A DNA stretch of 55,185 nucleotides from a virus. The notes below the pieces were generated by a model. It was not told where the DNA came from and searched no databases. It saw only the letters and a program-made list of their open reading frames with translations. The position numbers were made by a program, and so were the translations under genes. Where the stretch lies: the IMG/VR virus record IMGVR_UViG_3300017734_000007, positions 1 to 55,185 of that record; one strand, written 5' to 3'. Below are positions 26,645 through 37,900 of the stretch, one piece after another; within the stretch, counting starts at the first letter, position 1; each line of letters begins with the position of its first letter.

Positions 26645-27649
26645 GTGAAGGATGATAGGAGCGAACTTCTTAGGGAGACCGCTGAATTATACAAAAAGCA
26701 CAACGGTAAGGTTTTAGAAGCCGCTAGGGAGATCGGCATACCAAGGACAACTCTTGCAAGCAGGATCGAAACTGCTAAAACAGAGGGTTACATACAACAG
26801 GAGATTAAAGTCGTAGATACTCCAGAGGAGGAGTACAAGACAGTTTATCTCAAGCATAGATACGTCATACATCAAAGGCCCAAGGGCGACAACGTGAATT
26901 GTCGTGTACTGGCTATTGGCGATTCTCATGATGGACCGGAGATACCAGATAAATCAAGGTTCTACGCGATGGGAAAGTATGCGCGAGAGAATCAAGTTGA
27001 TCACATAATCCAGATTGGTGACTTTACGTCAATGGATAGTATGAGTACTCACGATCCAAACTGGACCATCAAAGGTCACGACAAGCCTAGCTTCAAAGAC
27101 GATCTGGCTAGCTTCTCCGAAGCTCTCCTCAGTTTCGATGACGGCCTCGGGGGGTACGAAGTACCGAAGCATATCACCCTCGGGAATCATGAAGATCGTA
27201 TCGCTCGATTCGTCAATAATAATCCCGAACTCGCTCAACTCCTCTTTGAGGAAGTCTATGGATTGTTCGACAAATTTGGATGGAGCTATAGTCCATTCGG
27301 GGAATTCTTCTTCATTGGTGACGTAGGTTTTACTCATGTGCCCCTCAACCAGATGGGTAAGCCCTATGGCGGTATGAACTCAGAAAATTCGATAGCAAGA
27401 GACAGCCTGCATGATGTTGTGTTTGGCCACTCCCATAAACGAGTTGATCGAACATTCCCCAAGCTAGGACATAATTATATCACTGTTATAAATCTTGGTT
27501 GTTCGATGCCGGATGGGCACGTTGAAGACTATGCTAAGCACTCTGTTACCGGATGGAGCTATGGCGTGTACGATATCACCATTGAAAATGGTAGAATTAA
27601 GGAGCAGTCATGGATTCCAATGACTAAGTTGATGAGAGAATATTGTTGA
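26645..27649 (+). CDS. HTH plus calcineurin-like metallophosphoesterase (334 aa)
   Basis: The GTG start has AAAGGAG 7 bases upstream. Residues about 8-45 form a Fis-like helix-turn-helix (KVLEAAREIGIPRTTLASRI). Residues about 90-330 carry metallophosphoesterase motifs in order: GDSHD, GDFTSMDSMSTHD, GNHED, and GHSH near 260. These residues bind two metal ions in enzymes that cut phosphodiesters or phosphomonoesters. The substrate is unknown. Phage versions may act on DNA, cyclic nucleotides or nucleotide pools. The DNA-binding-like N-terminus argues for action at DNA (inference). The stop overlaps the amidase start (TGATG). Confidence 0.75.
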   Translation: MKDDRSELLRETAELYKKHNGKVLEAAREIGIPRTTLASRIETAKTEGYIQQEIKVVDTPEEEYKTVYLKHRYVIHQRPKGDNVNCRVLAIGDSHDGPEIPDKSRFYAMGKYARENQVDHIIQIGDFTSMDSMSTHDPNWTIKGHDKPSFKDDLASFSEALLSFDDGLGGYEVPKHITLGNHEDRIARFVNNNPELAQLLFEEVYGLFDKFGWSYSPFGEFFFIGDVGFTHVPLNQMGKPYGGMNSENSIARDSLHDVVFGHSHKRVDRTFPKLGHNYITVINLGCSMPDGHVEDYAKHSVTGWSYGVYDITIENGRIKEQSWIPMTKLMREYC

Positions 27650-28089
27650 TGAGAGAACTCAATAAAATAATCATTCATTGCTCAGCTACGCCAGAAGGTA
27701 GAGACGTTAAAGCGGATGAAATTAAGCAGTGGCACAAAGACAGAGGTTGGTCAGACATTGGCTACCATTTTGTTATCGAACTCGATGGGACCATTTGTGA
27801 CGGACGCCCAGTTGAACGCTCTGGTGCACACGCTAAAGGCCACAACAAAGACTCGATTGGAATCTGCTATGTGGGTGGCATTGATGAGAACGGGAAAGCT
27901 AAGGATACAAGGACCGAAGAACAAATATCTAATCTCTTAGATCTTGTTTTGGATTTGCGCCAAACCTATGGCGAGCTATCAGTCCACGGTCATAACGAGT
28001 TTTCCAGTAAAGAATGTCCTAGTTTCGATGTGCAATTAGAATTTTCTAATATCGAGGCTCTACTAGACGAAAGAAGTAGGAGTATCTGA
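27649..28089 (+). CDS. N-acetylmuramoyl-L-alanine amidase (endolysin)
   Basis: A 146-residue protein with the T7-lysozyme/Amidase_2 pattern: IIIHCSATPEGRDV (first zinc His), GYHFVIELDGTI, GAHAKGHNKDSIGICYVGG, then VHGHNEFSSKECPSFD supplying the second His and the Cys ligand. The enzyme cuts the amide bond between muramic acid and L-alanine in peptidoglycan. There is no signal peptide, so it would need the holin-like protein. I chose ATG 27649 at the TGATG overlap rather than the TTG six bases upstream. Confidence 0.85.
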   Translation: MRELNKIIIHCSATPEGRDVKADEIKQWHKDRGWSDIGYHFVIELDGTICDGRPVERSGAHAKGHNKDSIGICYVGGIDENGKAKDTRTEEQISNLLDLVLDLRQTYGELSVHGHNEFSSKECPSFDVQLEFSNIEALLDERSRSI

Positions 28090-28982
28090 TGCTACCTTTG
28101 CTAGGTGCTTTAGGCGGTAGTTATTTAGGAACAGCCGGTGCGCTCGGAGGCCTCGGCGCTCTAGGCGGTGCCGCACTTGGATCTGGTCTTGGTGGTTTTC
28201 TACAGACAGGTAGTCTCCAGCAAGGTTTAGCGACAGGTATTGGTTCTTATTTTACAGGCGGTATATACGGTAATATGGCAGGCAGTGCTTTTCCTAATGC
28301 GTCTTTTGCCGGTATGAACGCAGGTCAGTTAGGTCAGGCTCTCGGTGCAGGCTTAGGCGGTATGGCAACGATCCCGCAGGAGATAGAGAGAAGAGCTTCT
28401 AAAGATTTGCAGGGCCGTAGCTACGCTAATCAGTTGAACCCATTATCACTCCGTTTACTTAAAAAACGACAGGAAGACGAGGAAGAACAGCTCCCGTTCC
28501 CAAACATTAAGGGATTCAGGGAAGGAGGTTTGAACAGTTTGACAATGCCGCAACAGTTGAATGACAAACAATTGATCCAAATGGTGCGCTCTGCTGTTGA
28601 GGGGTCTATTGATAGGGAGACATCCCTCAAAATATTGGGTGAGTTTGTGAGTAGGTTTGGCAAGGAGAAGCTTGCAAGATTACTCAAGGACATAGCGCAG
28701 AAGCGTGAGTCAAAAACAATGCGACCCTCCGAAGGCATGATTGATGGTTTCGGTGATGGCATGGATGATTTCGTCCCAGCCTCTAATGAATCTAATGAAG
28801 ATATACTGTTATCGAACGAAGAATATATACTTCCTGCTGATTTTGTTTCCGCAGTTGGTAATGGTTCTTCAGAAGAAGGCGGCGAAGTTCTCGATGAGAT
28901 GGTCGCCAAGGTAAGGACTGCTAAGAATGGCAGACCGGAGCAACCCCCAAGGATTGATCCAAGTGAGTATCTCATTGGATGA
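28089..28982 (+). CDS. Probable internal virion protein (297 aa)
   Basis: The first 90 residues are Gly/Ala/Leu-rich and hydrophobic (GALGGLGALGGAALGSGLGG), resembling membrane-interacting parts of phage ejection proteins. The rest is charged, with LSNEEYILPADFVSAVGNGS near residues 235-255, a block I recall from marine phage virion proteins. It starts a run of four genes ending in the giant protein. A role in DNA entry is an inference. Confidence 0.55.
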   Translation: MLPLLGALGGSYLGTAGALGGLGALGGAALGSGLGGFLQTGSLQQGLATGIGSYFTGGIYGNMAGSAFPNASFAGMNAGQLGQALGAGLGGMATIPQEIERRASKDLQGRSYANQLNPLSLRLLKKRQEDEEEQLPFPNIKGFREGGLNSLTMPQQLNDKQLIQMVRSAVEGSIDRETSLKILGEFVSRFGKEKLARLLKDIAQKRESKTMRPSEGMIDGFGDGMDDFVPASNESNEDILLSNEEYILPADFVSAVGNGSSEEGGEVLDEMVAKVRTAKNGRPEQPPRIDPSEYLIG

Positions 28983-29398
28983 TATTTACCCTAATACCTG
29001 ACGATCATGCACTGATTGTCTGGCCGCAAGTTGCGGATAAGCTGGAGAAAGCAACCAAAACAACCGATGGGCGATTTGATAAAATGTCTATATTGGATGA
29101 GTTGCTCGAAAGGAGAATCCAATTGTGGGTTGTATACGAAGAGACAACCCCTGTAGCGGCAATAACTACACGCATATTACAGTACAGTCAGTACAAAGCA
29201 TTATCGATTGACTGGGTTGGCGGTAGCCAGATGAAACAATGGCTTGATGAGGTGTTAAAAACCCTCAAGTCATACGCAAAGGATCAGGGATGCAAGAAGC
29301 TGGAAGGCCGAGGCAGAACTGGATGGAAAAAGATTCTCCTGAAGAACGGATGGAATCTTGATTATGTTGCATACGAGGTTGATATAAGCAATGAGTAA
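28979..29398 (+). CDS. GNAT-like acetyltransferase-fold protein (139 aa)
   Basis: A 139-residue protein with a beta-alpha pattern and GCKKLEGRGRTGWKKILLKNGW then NLDYVAYEVDIS at the end, like the terminal part of GNAT proteins; the acetyl-CoA loop is weak. It overlaps both neighbours. Similar short GNAT-like genes lie among virion genes in marine phages. Activity is unproven. Confidence 0.5.
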   Translation: MIFTLIPDDHALIVWPQVADKLEKATKTTDGRFDKMSILDELLERRIQLWVVYEETTPVAAITTRILQYSQYKALSIDWVGGSQMKQWLDEVLKTLKSYAKDQGCKKLEGRGRTGWKKILLKNGWNLDYVAYEVDISNE

Positions 29399-30299
29399 AG
29401 GAAGTAGCGGAACTACCACAGTGGTTCAGGACACTTTGCCAGAGTATGCACAGCAGTACATCCAAAATATTTTAGCTACTGCGGCAGGCGGCGAGGACGG
29501 GCAATCCGGTCTCTACACCAGCCCATACATTCAGTACACCGGCCCACGCATGGCCGAAGAATCTCCCCTCAGAGACAAGGTAAACCTAGGTATCGAACAG
29601 CTTGCTGAGGTGGGCGCCCCATACTTTGGCGAAGCTATGGATTTACAGCGCGGAATCATCCGCAGTCTGGAGACACCATCTGAGTTTACTGCTGAGACAG
29701 CACAGAAATACATGAATCCGTTTTTGGAATCCACGCTTGAGACACAAAAACAGGAGGCAATAGCGGATTACCAGCAGAGATTACCTGAGATGGCAAAGAA
29801 TGCAGTGGCCGCAGGGGCATTTGGCGGTAGTCGTGCACAATTACTTGAGAATCAAGCGAAAGAAAACCTGCTCGACAGGCTTTCAGGTATAGAGTCCGAG
29901 GGACGAGCAACAGCTTATCAGCAGGCACAGGATCTGTTCGATGTAGACAGACGCTTTGCACGGGACAGCTTGCTTGCAAAAGAGGCAGGACTTGCGGGTC
30001 TTGTAGGACTTGGTGAGCGCGGTCAGTCATCATTGCTTGAGCGCCTGAGACAGCTCGAAGGTGTAGGCAAGGCAGATGAGGCTCGCAGACAGAGCGAGCT
30101 TGATCTAGCTTACGATGAGTTTACCCGTCAAAGAGATTATCCAATGGAGCAACTGGAGCGGTTTGCCGCGCTGGTCAGGGGTATGCCTACCCCAACAAGC
30201 CGTATCACTGAAAAGCTTACGCAAAGCAATCCACTTGTTGATGCGCTTGGTCTGGGTATTACCGGCCTTCAGCTTAAAAACCTAGGGGCATTTGGTTAA
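29391..30299 (+). CDS. Virion protein, DNA-transfer candidate (302 aa)
   Basis: A 302-residue, largely helical protein. After a polar N-terminus (MSKGSSGTTTVVQDTLPEYA) come long Ala/Gln/Glu-rich helices (YQQRLPEMAKNAVAAGAFGG, then SRAQLLENQAKENLLDRLSG). I recall such proteins next to the polyvalent protein in marine podoviruses, probably internal or ejection proteins. No catalytic motif is seen. It overlaps the previous gene by 8 bases. Confidence 0.55.
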   Translation: MSKGSSGTTTVVQDTLPEYAQQYIQNILATAAGGEDGQSGLYTSPYIQYTGPRMAEESPLRDKVNLGIEQLAEVGAPYFGEAMDLQRGIIRSLETPSEFTAETAQKYMNPFLESTLETQKQEAIADYQQRLPEMAKNAVAAGAFGGSRAQLLENQAKENLLDRLSGIESEGRATAYQQAQDLFDVDRRFARDSLLAKEAGLAGLVGLGERGQSSLLERLRQLEGVGKADEARRQSELDLAYDEFTRQRDYPMEQLERFAALVRGMPTPTSRITEKLTQSNPLVDALGLGITGLQLKNLGAFG

Positions 30300-30301
30300 A
30301 C

Positions 30302-31894
30302 ATGAACATACTAGAAGTACAAGAAGCCCTGAAGAATATGAGTGAGCAACAGTTGGTGCAGGAGGTACAGCGTCCAAGCGGTAACGCACCTGTATTCCTA
30401 GTGGCCACTGAGCTTGACCGTAGACAGAAGATGAAGGCTCGATACAACAAGCAACAACCACCTCAGTCCACCGTAGTGGAAGACCTTGTTGGTGGTATCG
30501 GCGCCATGATGCCAATGCAAAAAAGTGCATATGCACCTAATTCTGGTGGGGTAATGAAGTTGCGCGGTGGCGGTATTCCGAGCTTCAAGAGCTTCATGCT
30601 CAAGCAGGCCAAAGAGATGGGTGTCGATTTCCCGATGCGTAAAAGATACCCAGACCAATCTCCCGGTCCATTTGATGAGTTGTTCGGGGATGCAGACCGT
30701 GTCAGAGAAGGTTTGAATCCGTACCAGTTAGAGGTATATGAAGAAACTGGCCTCACACCAGCGATGGCTAGCAAGATGTTGAGTGACTTCATCCCAAGCT
30801 TGAGAGCGCAGGATAGGTCTGGAATGCCTCAGAAGACCCGTGAACAGCTTGAAGAAGCAACCAATAGCACGGTTGAAATGTTGCGTAGTGTTATTGCGGG
30901 ACGACCTGTTAGAAAGATGGCCGTTGGTGGGCTTGCTGGATTAGCAAGAGCTATTCCTAAGGGCTTTCTCGGTCGGCAAACAGAGCGCTTGTCGGATTTA
31001 TCCCCGATTCCTAAAGGGCAAGGTATTGTCCCATATGTCGCAGGTACATCCAGAGTTACTAAAGGCGGTGGATACGCTCCTCAAATGGGTTTCTTTGGAC
31101 CTAAAGGCGGATCACTCGGTGGCAAGTTCTTGCGGGGGGCAACACTGTCAAGCCCATTTGGATTGGGCGCTTTCTTTGCGTCACCGACAGACATGGGAGA
31201 CGGCACTCTAGCGGGAGCTTATGGTCTGACACAAGATGAGTTCGACCAAGTCTTGCAATACATGATGCAGAATGGCTTGGACTTCCCAACTAGCTCTCCA
31301 GAATTTGCGGACCTTGCGGCTCAGTTGACTGGTAAGGATGTCCCGAGACCCCCAAGCCTCGGAGTTCCTGCTGAACAAAGGAGTCAGGAGGCGGCGAGGG
31401 TTCAGGCTCAACAACAGGAAGATGAAATCAATAGGAAGCAGGCAGAAACAAAGACCCTGTTCGATCAGATTGCTGAGATGGATGAGCGCAAACGTAAGCA
31501 GGCTCTGCAAATGGGTATCGCCAGAGCAGGTCTTGCCGCAGTGGGTCAGCCTAATTTAATACAAGCCTTGAAGGCAGGCGGGAAGGAAGTGCTCGACTCA
31601 GTGCAGGAGTCTTCCAAGCCATCAGGTTTGCAGTCATTTATCATCAAAGAAAAAATCAAGAAGATGATTGCTGGCGGTGATAAAAATCTACAGAACATAC
31701 TCAAGTTTAGACAAGAGTTAGGTAAGTTGTTTGGGGATACGATGGAAGGAACTCCAGAGCGACAGCAGTTAGCAGATCAAATCAAGCAATTAGATTTGAT
31801 GATTGCACAAATGCTTGGCCTTGGGACAGGGGGAACTTCGTCTGGGATATCATCGGCAGATATAGCCGCTGAACTTGCCAAGCGTTCAAGGTAG
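30302..31894 (+). CDS. Virion protein of unknown function (530 aa)
   Basis: A 530-residue protein with basic, Gly-rich and helical segments. Residues 1-45 are helical, the middle has a Gly-rich stretch (GGSLGGKFLRGATLSSPFGL, about 270-290), and residues 350-430 form a Gln/Glu/Lys-rich coiled coil. It carries palindrome copy 7 in frame, encoding QKSAYAPN near residue 73-80. It lies between the DNA-transfer candidate and the giant protein. An internal virion role is inferred from position. Confidence 0.55.
   Translation: MNILEVQEALKNMSEQQLVQEVQRPSGNAPVFLVATELDRRQKMKARYNKQQPPQSTVVEDLVGGIGAMMPMQKSAYAPNSGGVMKLRGGGIPSFKSFMLKQAKEMGVDFPMRKRYPDQSPGPFDELFGDADRVREGLNPYQLEVYEETGLTPAMASKMLSDFIPSLRAQDRSGMPQKTREQLEEATNSTVEMLRSVIAGRPVRKMAVGGLAGLARAIPKGFLGRQTERLSDLSPIPKGQGIVPYVAGTSRVTKGGGYAPQMGFFGPKGGSLGGKFLRGATLSSPFGLGAFFASPTDMGDGTLAGAYGLTQDEFDQVLQYMMQNGLDFPTSSPEFADLAAQLTGKDVPRPPSLGVPAEQRSQEAARVQAQQQEDEINRKQAETKTLFDQIAEMDERKRKQALQMGIARAGLAAVGQPNLIQALKAGGKEVLDSVQESSKPSGLQSFIIKEKIKKMIAGGDKNLQNILKFRQELGKLFGDTMEGTPERQQLADQIKQLDLMIAQMLGLGTGGTSSGISSADIAAELAKRSR
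30520..30541. repeat. Dispersed palindrome, copy 7 (inside a coding region)
   Basis: Perfect core GTGCATATGCAC with five A before it; the right flank is degenerate. In the reading frame it gives K-S-A-Y-A-P, the same phase as copies 8, 9 and 11. Confidence 0.7.
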
Positions 31895-31906
31895 TCGGAG
31901 GGCCGC

Positions 31907-34900
31907 ATGGCTTTTGATTTAAGTAGACTACGGACGGATCAACTCCTCAAGCTTCAAGGTGTAGGCGGAGACCTCACCCAGCTAAGTACTGAAGAGCTAG
32001 AAGAACTCCTCGAATCTCAGGAAGATATGAGTGATCTTGGTGCTGGCTTCCAGAGAGCAGGCGGCTCTTTCAGACAGGGCATTGCTGGACTACTACGTGA
32101 CATAGCTCCAGAGTACTCAGAAGAATTGTTCGAGTCAGGCGCTAGAGCTATTGAAGAAACACAGCGCCAACGTACCCCAGACATTCCATCATTCAAAGAC
32201 ATCGAAGACCCTCTCGATCTTATCGAGTACACGGGTGAGCAACTAGCCACATCCCTACCTCAGCTTATTGCACAGCTCGGAACTGGTGCAGTTGCAACCA
32301 GATTGGGCGGTCCTAGAGTGGGCACCGCCGCCGCAGTCGGGGCCGCAACTCCATTCTTTACCGGCATGAATATCGAGCGCCAGATTCAAGAGCAAGGTAT
32401 CGACTTCAAAGAGGCAGATGTCGCTAAGGCATTTGGAGTGTCTGTTGGCCAAGGCGCTCTTGATGCACTAATCGGTCGTTACATTGGTGTCTTCGGTCCC
32501 GCTAAAGCTGGTAGCAAGATAGTCAAGGCCACAAAGGCAGGTCTTGGTAAAAAGGTTGCCACGGGTGCCGCTCTTGGTGTTGCTGTGGAGGCACCCACAG
32601 AAGCCGCTCAGCAAGCGCTTGAGATAATACAAGCAGAAAGCACCTTAAAGAATGGTCTTGACCGCTTAACGTCCATGCCTCCTGAGGTACAGGACGAGCT
32701 ACTAGAAGCCTTGGTTGCAGGTGGACTTGTCGGTGGAACCATCGGTGGTGCCGCAGGGCCTTTGCGTCCAGACCCTCCTGACATTGCCAAACGCAGGGAT
32801 CTCGAAGCACACCTCGAAGAGCTACGTGATCAAGTCGCAGAGGATTCTCAAAATCTAGAGCGATTCCGCGCTGAGGCCAGAGAAAGGGGACTGGCAATTC
32901 CCCCGGAGAGACGTCTCCCTCTTTTTGATGACTCTGACATTGTTGTCGCGGCGCAGGAAAAACAGGCCGAGGCGATCAGGGCGCAGGAAGAGGCCGCTGT
33001 CGAGCAAGAACAAAAGCAACAAGATGCGGTCACCATCCTTGAGGCTGACAATGAACTGAAAGCACAAGAACAGCGGTTCAATGAATTGTATCAACCATTA
33101 ATAGGGAAGAAGCTCGAAGAGATTGAGATTGCTGATATTGAAAAGTTTGTTGCCAAGGACGATGCAGATCAAGCTCAGTTAGCAAGAGCCCTTGATGCTT
33201 TCCGTGCGTACAACACGCTGAAGGCTCAGCGGGCAAGAGCGGCTAAGGCAAGAGAGGCCAAAGCAAAGAAGCGCCAAGCGCTCGAATTACAAAAGCAATC
33301 TGAAGAAGAGACCGTTGCGGCAAGAGAACTTGACGAGGCATCTGCTCAGCAGGCCAAGGTAAGGGAGGAGGTCCTACAAGACATTATTGGCTCAAGCCCA
33401 GATGTTGTTTCTGTTGGCAGTGAAGTCCAATTATTCCAGACAATACTGCGTAACGCAGGTATGGACCCAACTCTCACAGCGACAGAGACCCGTCTGATCG
33501 AGCGCAGGAAAGACTTCATTGATCCTCCCTTTGTCGATACGAGGACTCCTGAGCAGACCAAGAAGGGCCAAGCAGTCGGTGTCCGCGAGAGCCTGAAGAG
33601 ACTGACCTCCCTGCAATCACGCAGGCTGGCAGAAGCTAACGCAATTCAGATCAGAGCGAATGCCCAAGATGCTATCAACCTAGGCTACACCCCCGAGTTT
33701 ATGGACAGGGTCCGTAACATCGCCAAGTCTCTGAGACAGGATCTATCAAAGATTGGGCTTGAGGACGTGGCGCTCAAGATAGGCGGTGCAATTCAAGGAA
33801 GCCCAGAAATCGAGGGCGCGACTGATATCGAAAAAGATAGTGGTCGTGTCTCTATATCCCTAGCCGCACAGATTTACAACCCTCAAATGACTGACGAACA
33901 GCTCAAGGCAAAGCTGAAAGAAGTCATGAATCACGAGACCATCCACGCTTTGCGTATGCTGGGTGTCCTGAAAGAGCCTGAGTATAAGTCGCTAGTCAAG
34001 GTGGCCAAGGAGCAGAAGTTTGTTGATAGGTCAGGGAAGGCAAGACTATTCTCATATTTTGACAGAGCACAGGTTCTGTACGCAAAGGATGAAAAAGGTA
34101 ATGCCTTGCCAGAGTCTCTTCAAGAAGAAGAGGCGGTAGCTGAGTTATTCCGTGACTGGGCCGCAGGCCGTAAGAAGATCGCAGGTAAACCACTCAATCT
34201 ATTCCAGAAGATCATCAAGTTCTTCAAGGGTCTTGGCAAGAGTCTTGACAGCGAACAGCTTTCTGACGCCAATCGAATCTTCCAGAGCATCGAGTCAGGA
34301 GAGATTGGTTCAAGGGTCAGGGACAGAAAAGGTGCAGATGCACTTTCTCCGATGCAATCGAGAAGAGCAACGGCTGATTCACCTGCCTTCTTCAACGCAA
34401 CACTCAAGCAACTACAACAGCTTAAAGATAGGTATGACTATAATGATGGCACTTCTGGTTACGCTGTTCGTATGCCAGTCGAAGATTTCATGACACTCAC
34501 ATATGGTGTGGGTAAGGTTAATAAGCAGGATGTGGATAGAGTTGCAAAGGCGTTCCTAGAACGAAATCCTACCAATGATTTGTCAGTCATGGTGAGTAAA
34601 GAGGATTTAGATCCTGACGCAGTGACGCAACCGCGTGAGGCGTTCGCAAGATTTGATCCAGATAAAGTAGACTCACAAAATTACATGGGTATACCTTATC
34701 TTGAAATTAGATTTGATGAAGCGGCTCAAGATCTCAAGGTATACGGGCATGAAGGAAGACATCGCACTGCCCTAGCGGCAATCGATGGGGCAGACACTGT
34801 TCCTGTACAGATTGAATATAAAGAGTTTTATAAAGACTATGATTATAAAAAACGAGTTGGTGAAATCCCACGCGACCAAGAAATGGATTACAAAGAATTT

Positions 34901-37900
34901 GCAAAAGGCAGGAACGTAGTACAGCAGTACTATAATAATCCGCTAGCCCCAGCCTTTGCAGACATAGACATCGATCCGTTTGGAGCTGACCTGCCACAGG
35001 GCGTTCCCATCTATTTCAAATTCAATGAAGAATTAGACAAGTTGATCGGTCCTAAGTCTGACCCATTGTATCCAGATGATGCCGAAGGGACGGCCAAGTT
35101 TTCCAAGCGCATAGCACTCGATGAATGGTTGAAGAACTCTGCTATTAAGGAGCCGGTTTACCACGCAACCATTGATTCTTTCCCAGCTCTGAATCCTGAC
35201 GAGACGCAAGACAAGGCTGTGCATTTTGCCCCTGACATAGAGACTACAGATGGCAGGCTCGAAGAGATTTTCCAGCGTGAAGTTGTGCAAGAGCTGGAAG
35301 ACGGGACGTTAATGTTCCCCCGCAGGATCACAGCTAGAATTCAAATGAACAACCCCCTCAGACTGCCATTCGATCTTGGTAACTGGGGAGATGATAACTT
35401 GTGGCGCTCTGCGCTTGAAGATAGTTCCTTCATGTTCACCCAGAGATATAGGAAAGAGCGCATGGCGAATATTATTCAGTCGCGCCCTGACATACAGAAG
35501 GTCAAGAAGAAGCTTGCCGAGTATAGAAAAGAATTCCCTAACGAGCCTCTTGATGCAGAATCAATTTGGTTAGCCATAGATAGCTCTGGGTTTGACGGGA
35601 TAATTTACACAAACATGGGCGAGGGATATGGCTCGGATTCCTATCTGGTGTGGAATCCTAACCAGATATATGTAGAGGAGATCGAACCTCTCGACTACGG
35701 TGACTTTGAGTTTGCCTTCCAGTTTGATGACCCCAAAGAAAGCATGACACCCGAAGAACTTGCTGAGGTTTCTACACGGCCAGTCATGGGACTGCAAGGT
35801 AAGTTCTTGAGTCCAGAGGATGTCGGGGAGTTAGCAAGAGACAAAGATCTGTTTGAAGAAAGGAAGCGGCAGTTCTCAGGTATCAAGGGAACTGAAGAGA
35901 TCAGAGATCCTCAGCGGATGTTCTCAAGGAGAGGCCCATCAATGTTCGGGGCTTTCTCCAGAGCAGGGCAACAGGAACTAGATTTCGTTCTCAGTAAAAA
36001 TCAAGAAAGGCTTTCCCCTGATTTCGATATACCTGTTCCTCCTATTGCGGTAGCTCAGGGTTATTCAGAAGAAAAGTTTATCCATGTTGGCCCTGAAGGC
36101 ATTACAGACTATGACTTTGACGGCGAGAGAGCAAACGCAGGACTCTCGCCAGAGGGTATATACACGTCAATGAATGATTCAACCTCTGATATGTATGCCG
36201 ATAGGTTGAGGGAAAGGGGGGTTAGACCGTTCAAGTACGAGCTGACTACAACAGCTAGGAATATTTTTGTACTGAATCAGGATAAGCCTAATAGAGGTAT
36301 GATTGATGCGTACAGGAAGAAACTCGAAGAAGATTTTGGAAGTAATACTGGGTACATAGATTCCAAGCTGAACGATTTCATACGCACTGCCGTCCCCCCA
36401 ACAGACATGACAAGGAAGGAGAGGTCTGATATCTATCGTGCTGGAGGGGCAGAGATTCTCCTAGATGGTGAAGATTTTGTTTTTCTGAACAGCAATCAAG
36501 TTCGGGAGGTAACAGCAGATTTTAAACCCGAATCGTTAGGGCGCTCTGGACTGTTCCTCTCTCGCAGAACTCCTGTTATTGCTGAAGACAATCCGTTCGA
36601 CATAGACATGGGGCGGACTACTCTTCCTCTGTATCCAGATCCTGTAGTGGATGAGAGCGGCAAGATTACAGGGTATCGTTTAACAAACGGAGAGCAGTTC
36701 AAGCCAAACTCTGTGAAACTTACAGACGCTGTCGCATATCTTGGTCGCAAGGTATCTGATGTTCTGGGTACAACAGATAAGGTTCCTTACACAGATGACA
36801 ACGTAGAGCCCCTCGCGAAGATCATGGCGACAGAGGCGGTCAAGGCGCTCGAATCAGATAACAACGCTATTGGCTGGTACGACAAGCAAGTCCAAGCCGC
36901 AAAGAGAACACTCAGTCTAGTCGAGCCACGTATATTCGAGACAGGCAGAGACGAGACAGCTTTCGATTGGGCGCTTGCTGTGACATCAAACGGGCAGGCA
37001 GTGACAGACAACTTTGCTTACGCACTTGAGGCGTTCCGTTTCTACAGAGATAAGGGTAGGTTCCCAGTAAAAGAATGGAAGAAAGGTGGGGACCGAAAGA
37101 ATCAGATGCAGAGTGCTTTTGTTTTCTTCAATGAGTATCAGAAGCTGTACGAGGACGGTAGTGTTACCAAGCCAATCGATCAGTTCCTTGACTCACAGTT
37201 CACAGTGAAACAACTGCAAGCAGTGGTTGATGATATCAACCAGCGATTCAATACCAAGATCAGCGTCCCAGCGGACGAGCTTGTGGACACTGTGGTGTTC
37301 GGTTCATACATCGCAGGTCCCAAGATTGGACAAGGTTTCTATCAGAACCTGAGGGGTAACCTCGATCCACTCACGATGGATATCTGGTGGATGCGTATGT
37401 GGAACCGTTACGTCAACCGCCCTTTCGCAACAGAGGCAACGCCAGAACAGTTAAGAACACTGCGTGGCAAGATACGGGGCGTCATACAAAACAGTCGTGA
37501 CGAGGTGATACAGGAAGTAGTGCAGGATGCTTTGCGGGTTACGGGTATACGCAAGTCCGACCTCCGAAACAACAAGACACTCGACCAGTTTATTCCTGCC
37601 CTGCGAAAATCATGGGACAGATACTTCAGGAAGTTCCAGAAAGAACAAGACCGCAACCCAATCAAGCCTCAATTATTTAAGGATGTGAAGACCCTCGAAG
37701 GCAAGCTCTACGGACAGATACAGGCCACGCCAACGAACGGTACTGAGCGTAACTACATGAGGCGGGTAACCAAGAAAGCACAGGGTTTATTGTCCTCAGT
37801 AGGGGTGGACATTGAGACTGCTGACTTACAGGCTTTGATGTGGTATCCTGAGAAGCGTTTGTTCGAGGCCCTTGGTGTCCGCAAGGGAGCAGGACAAGAT

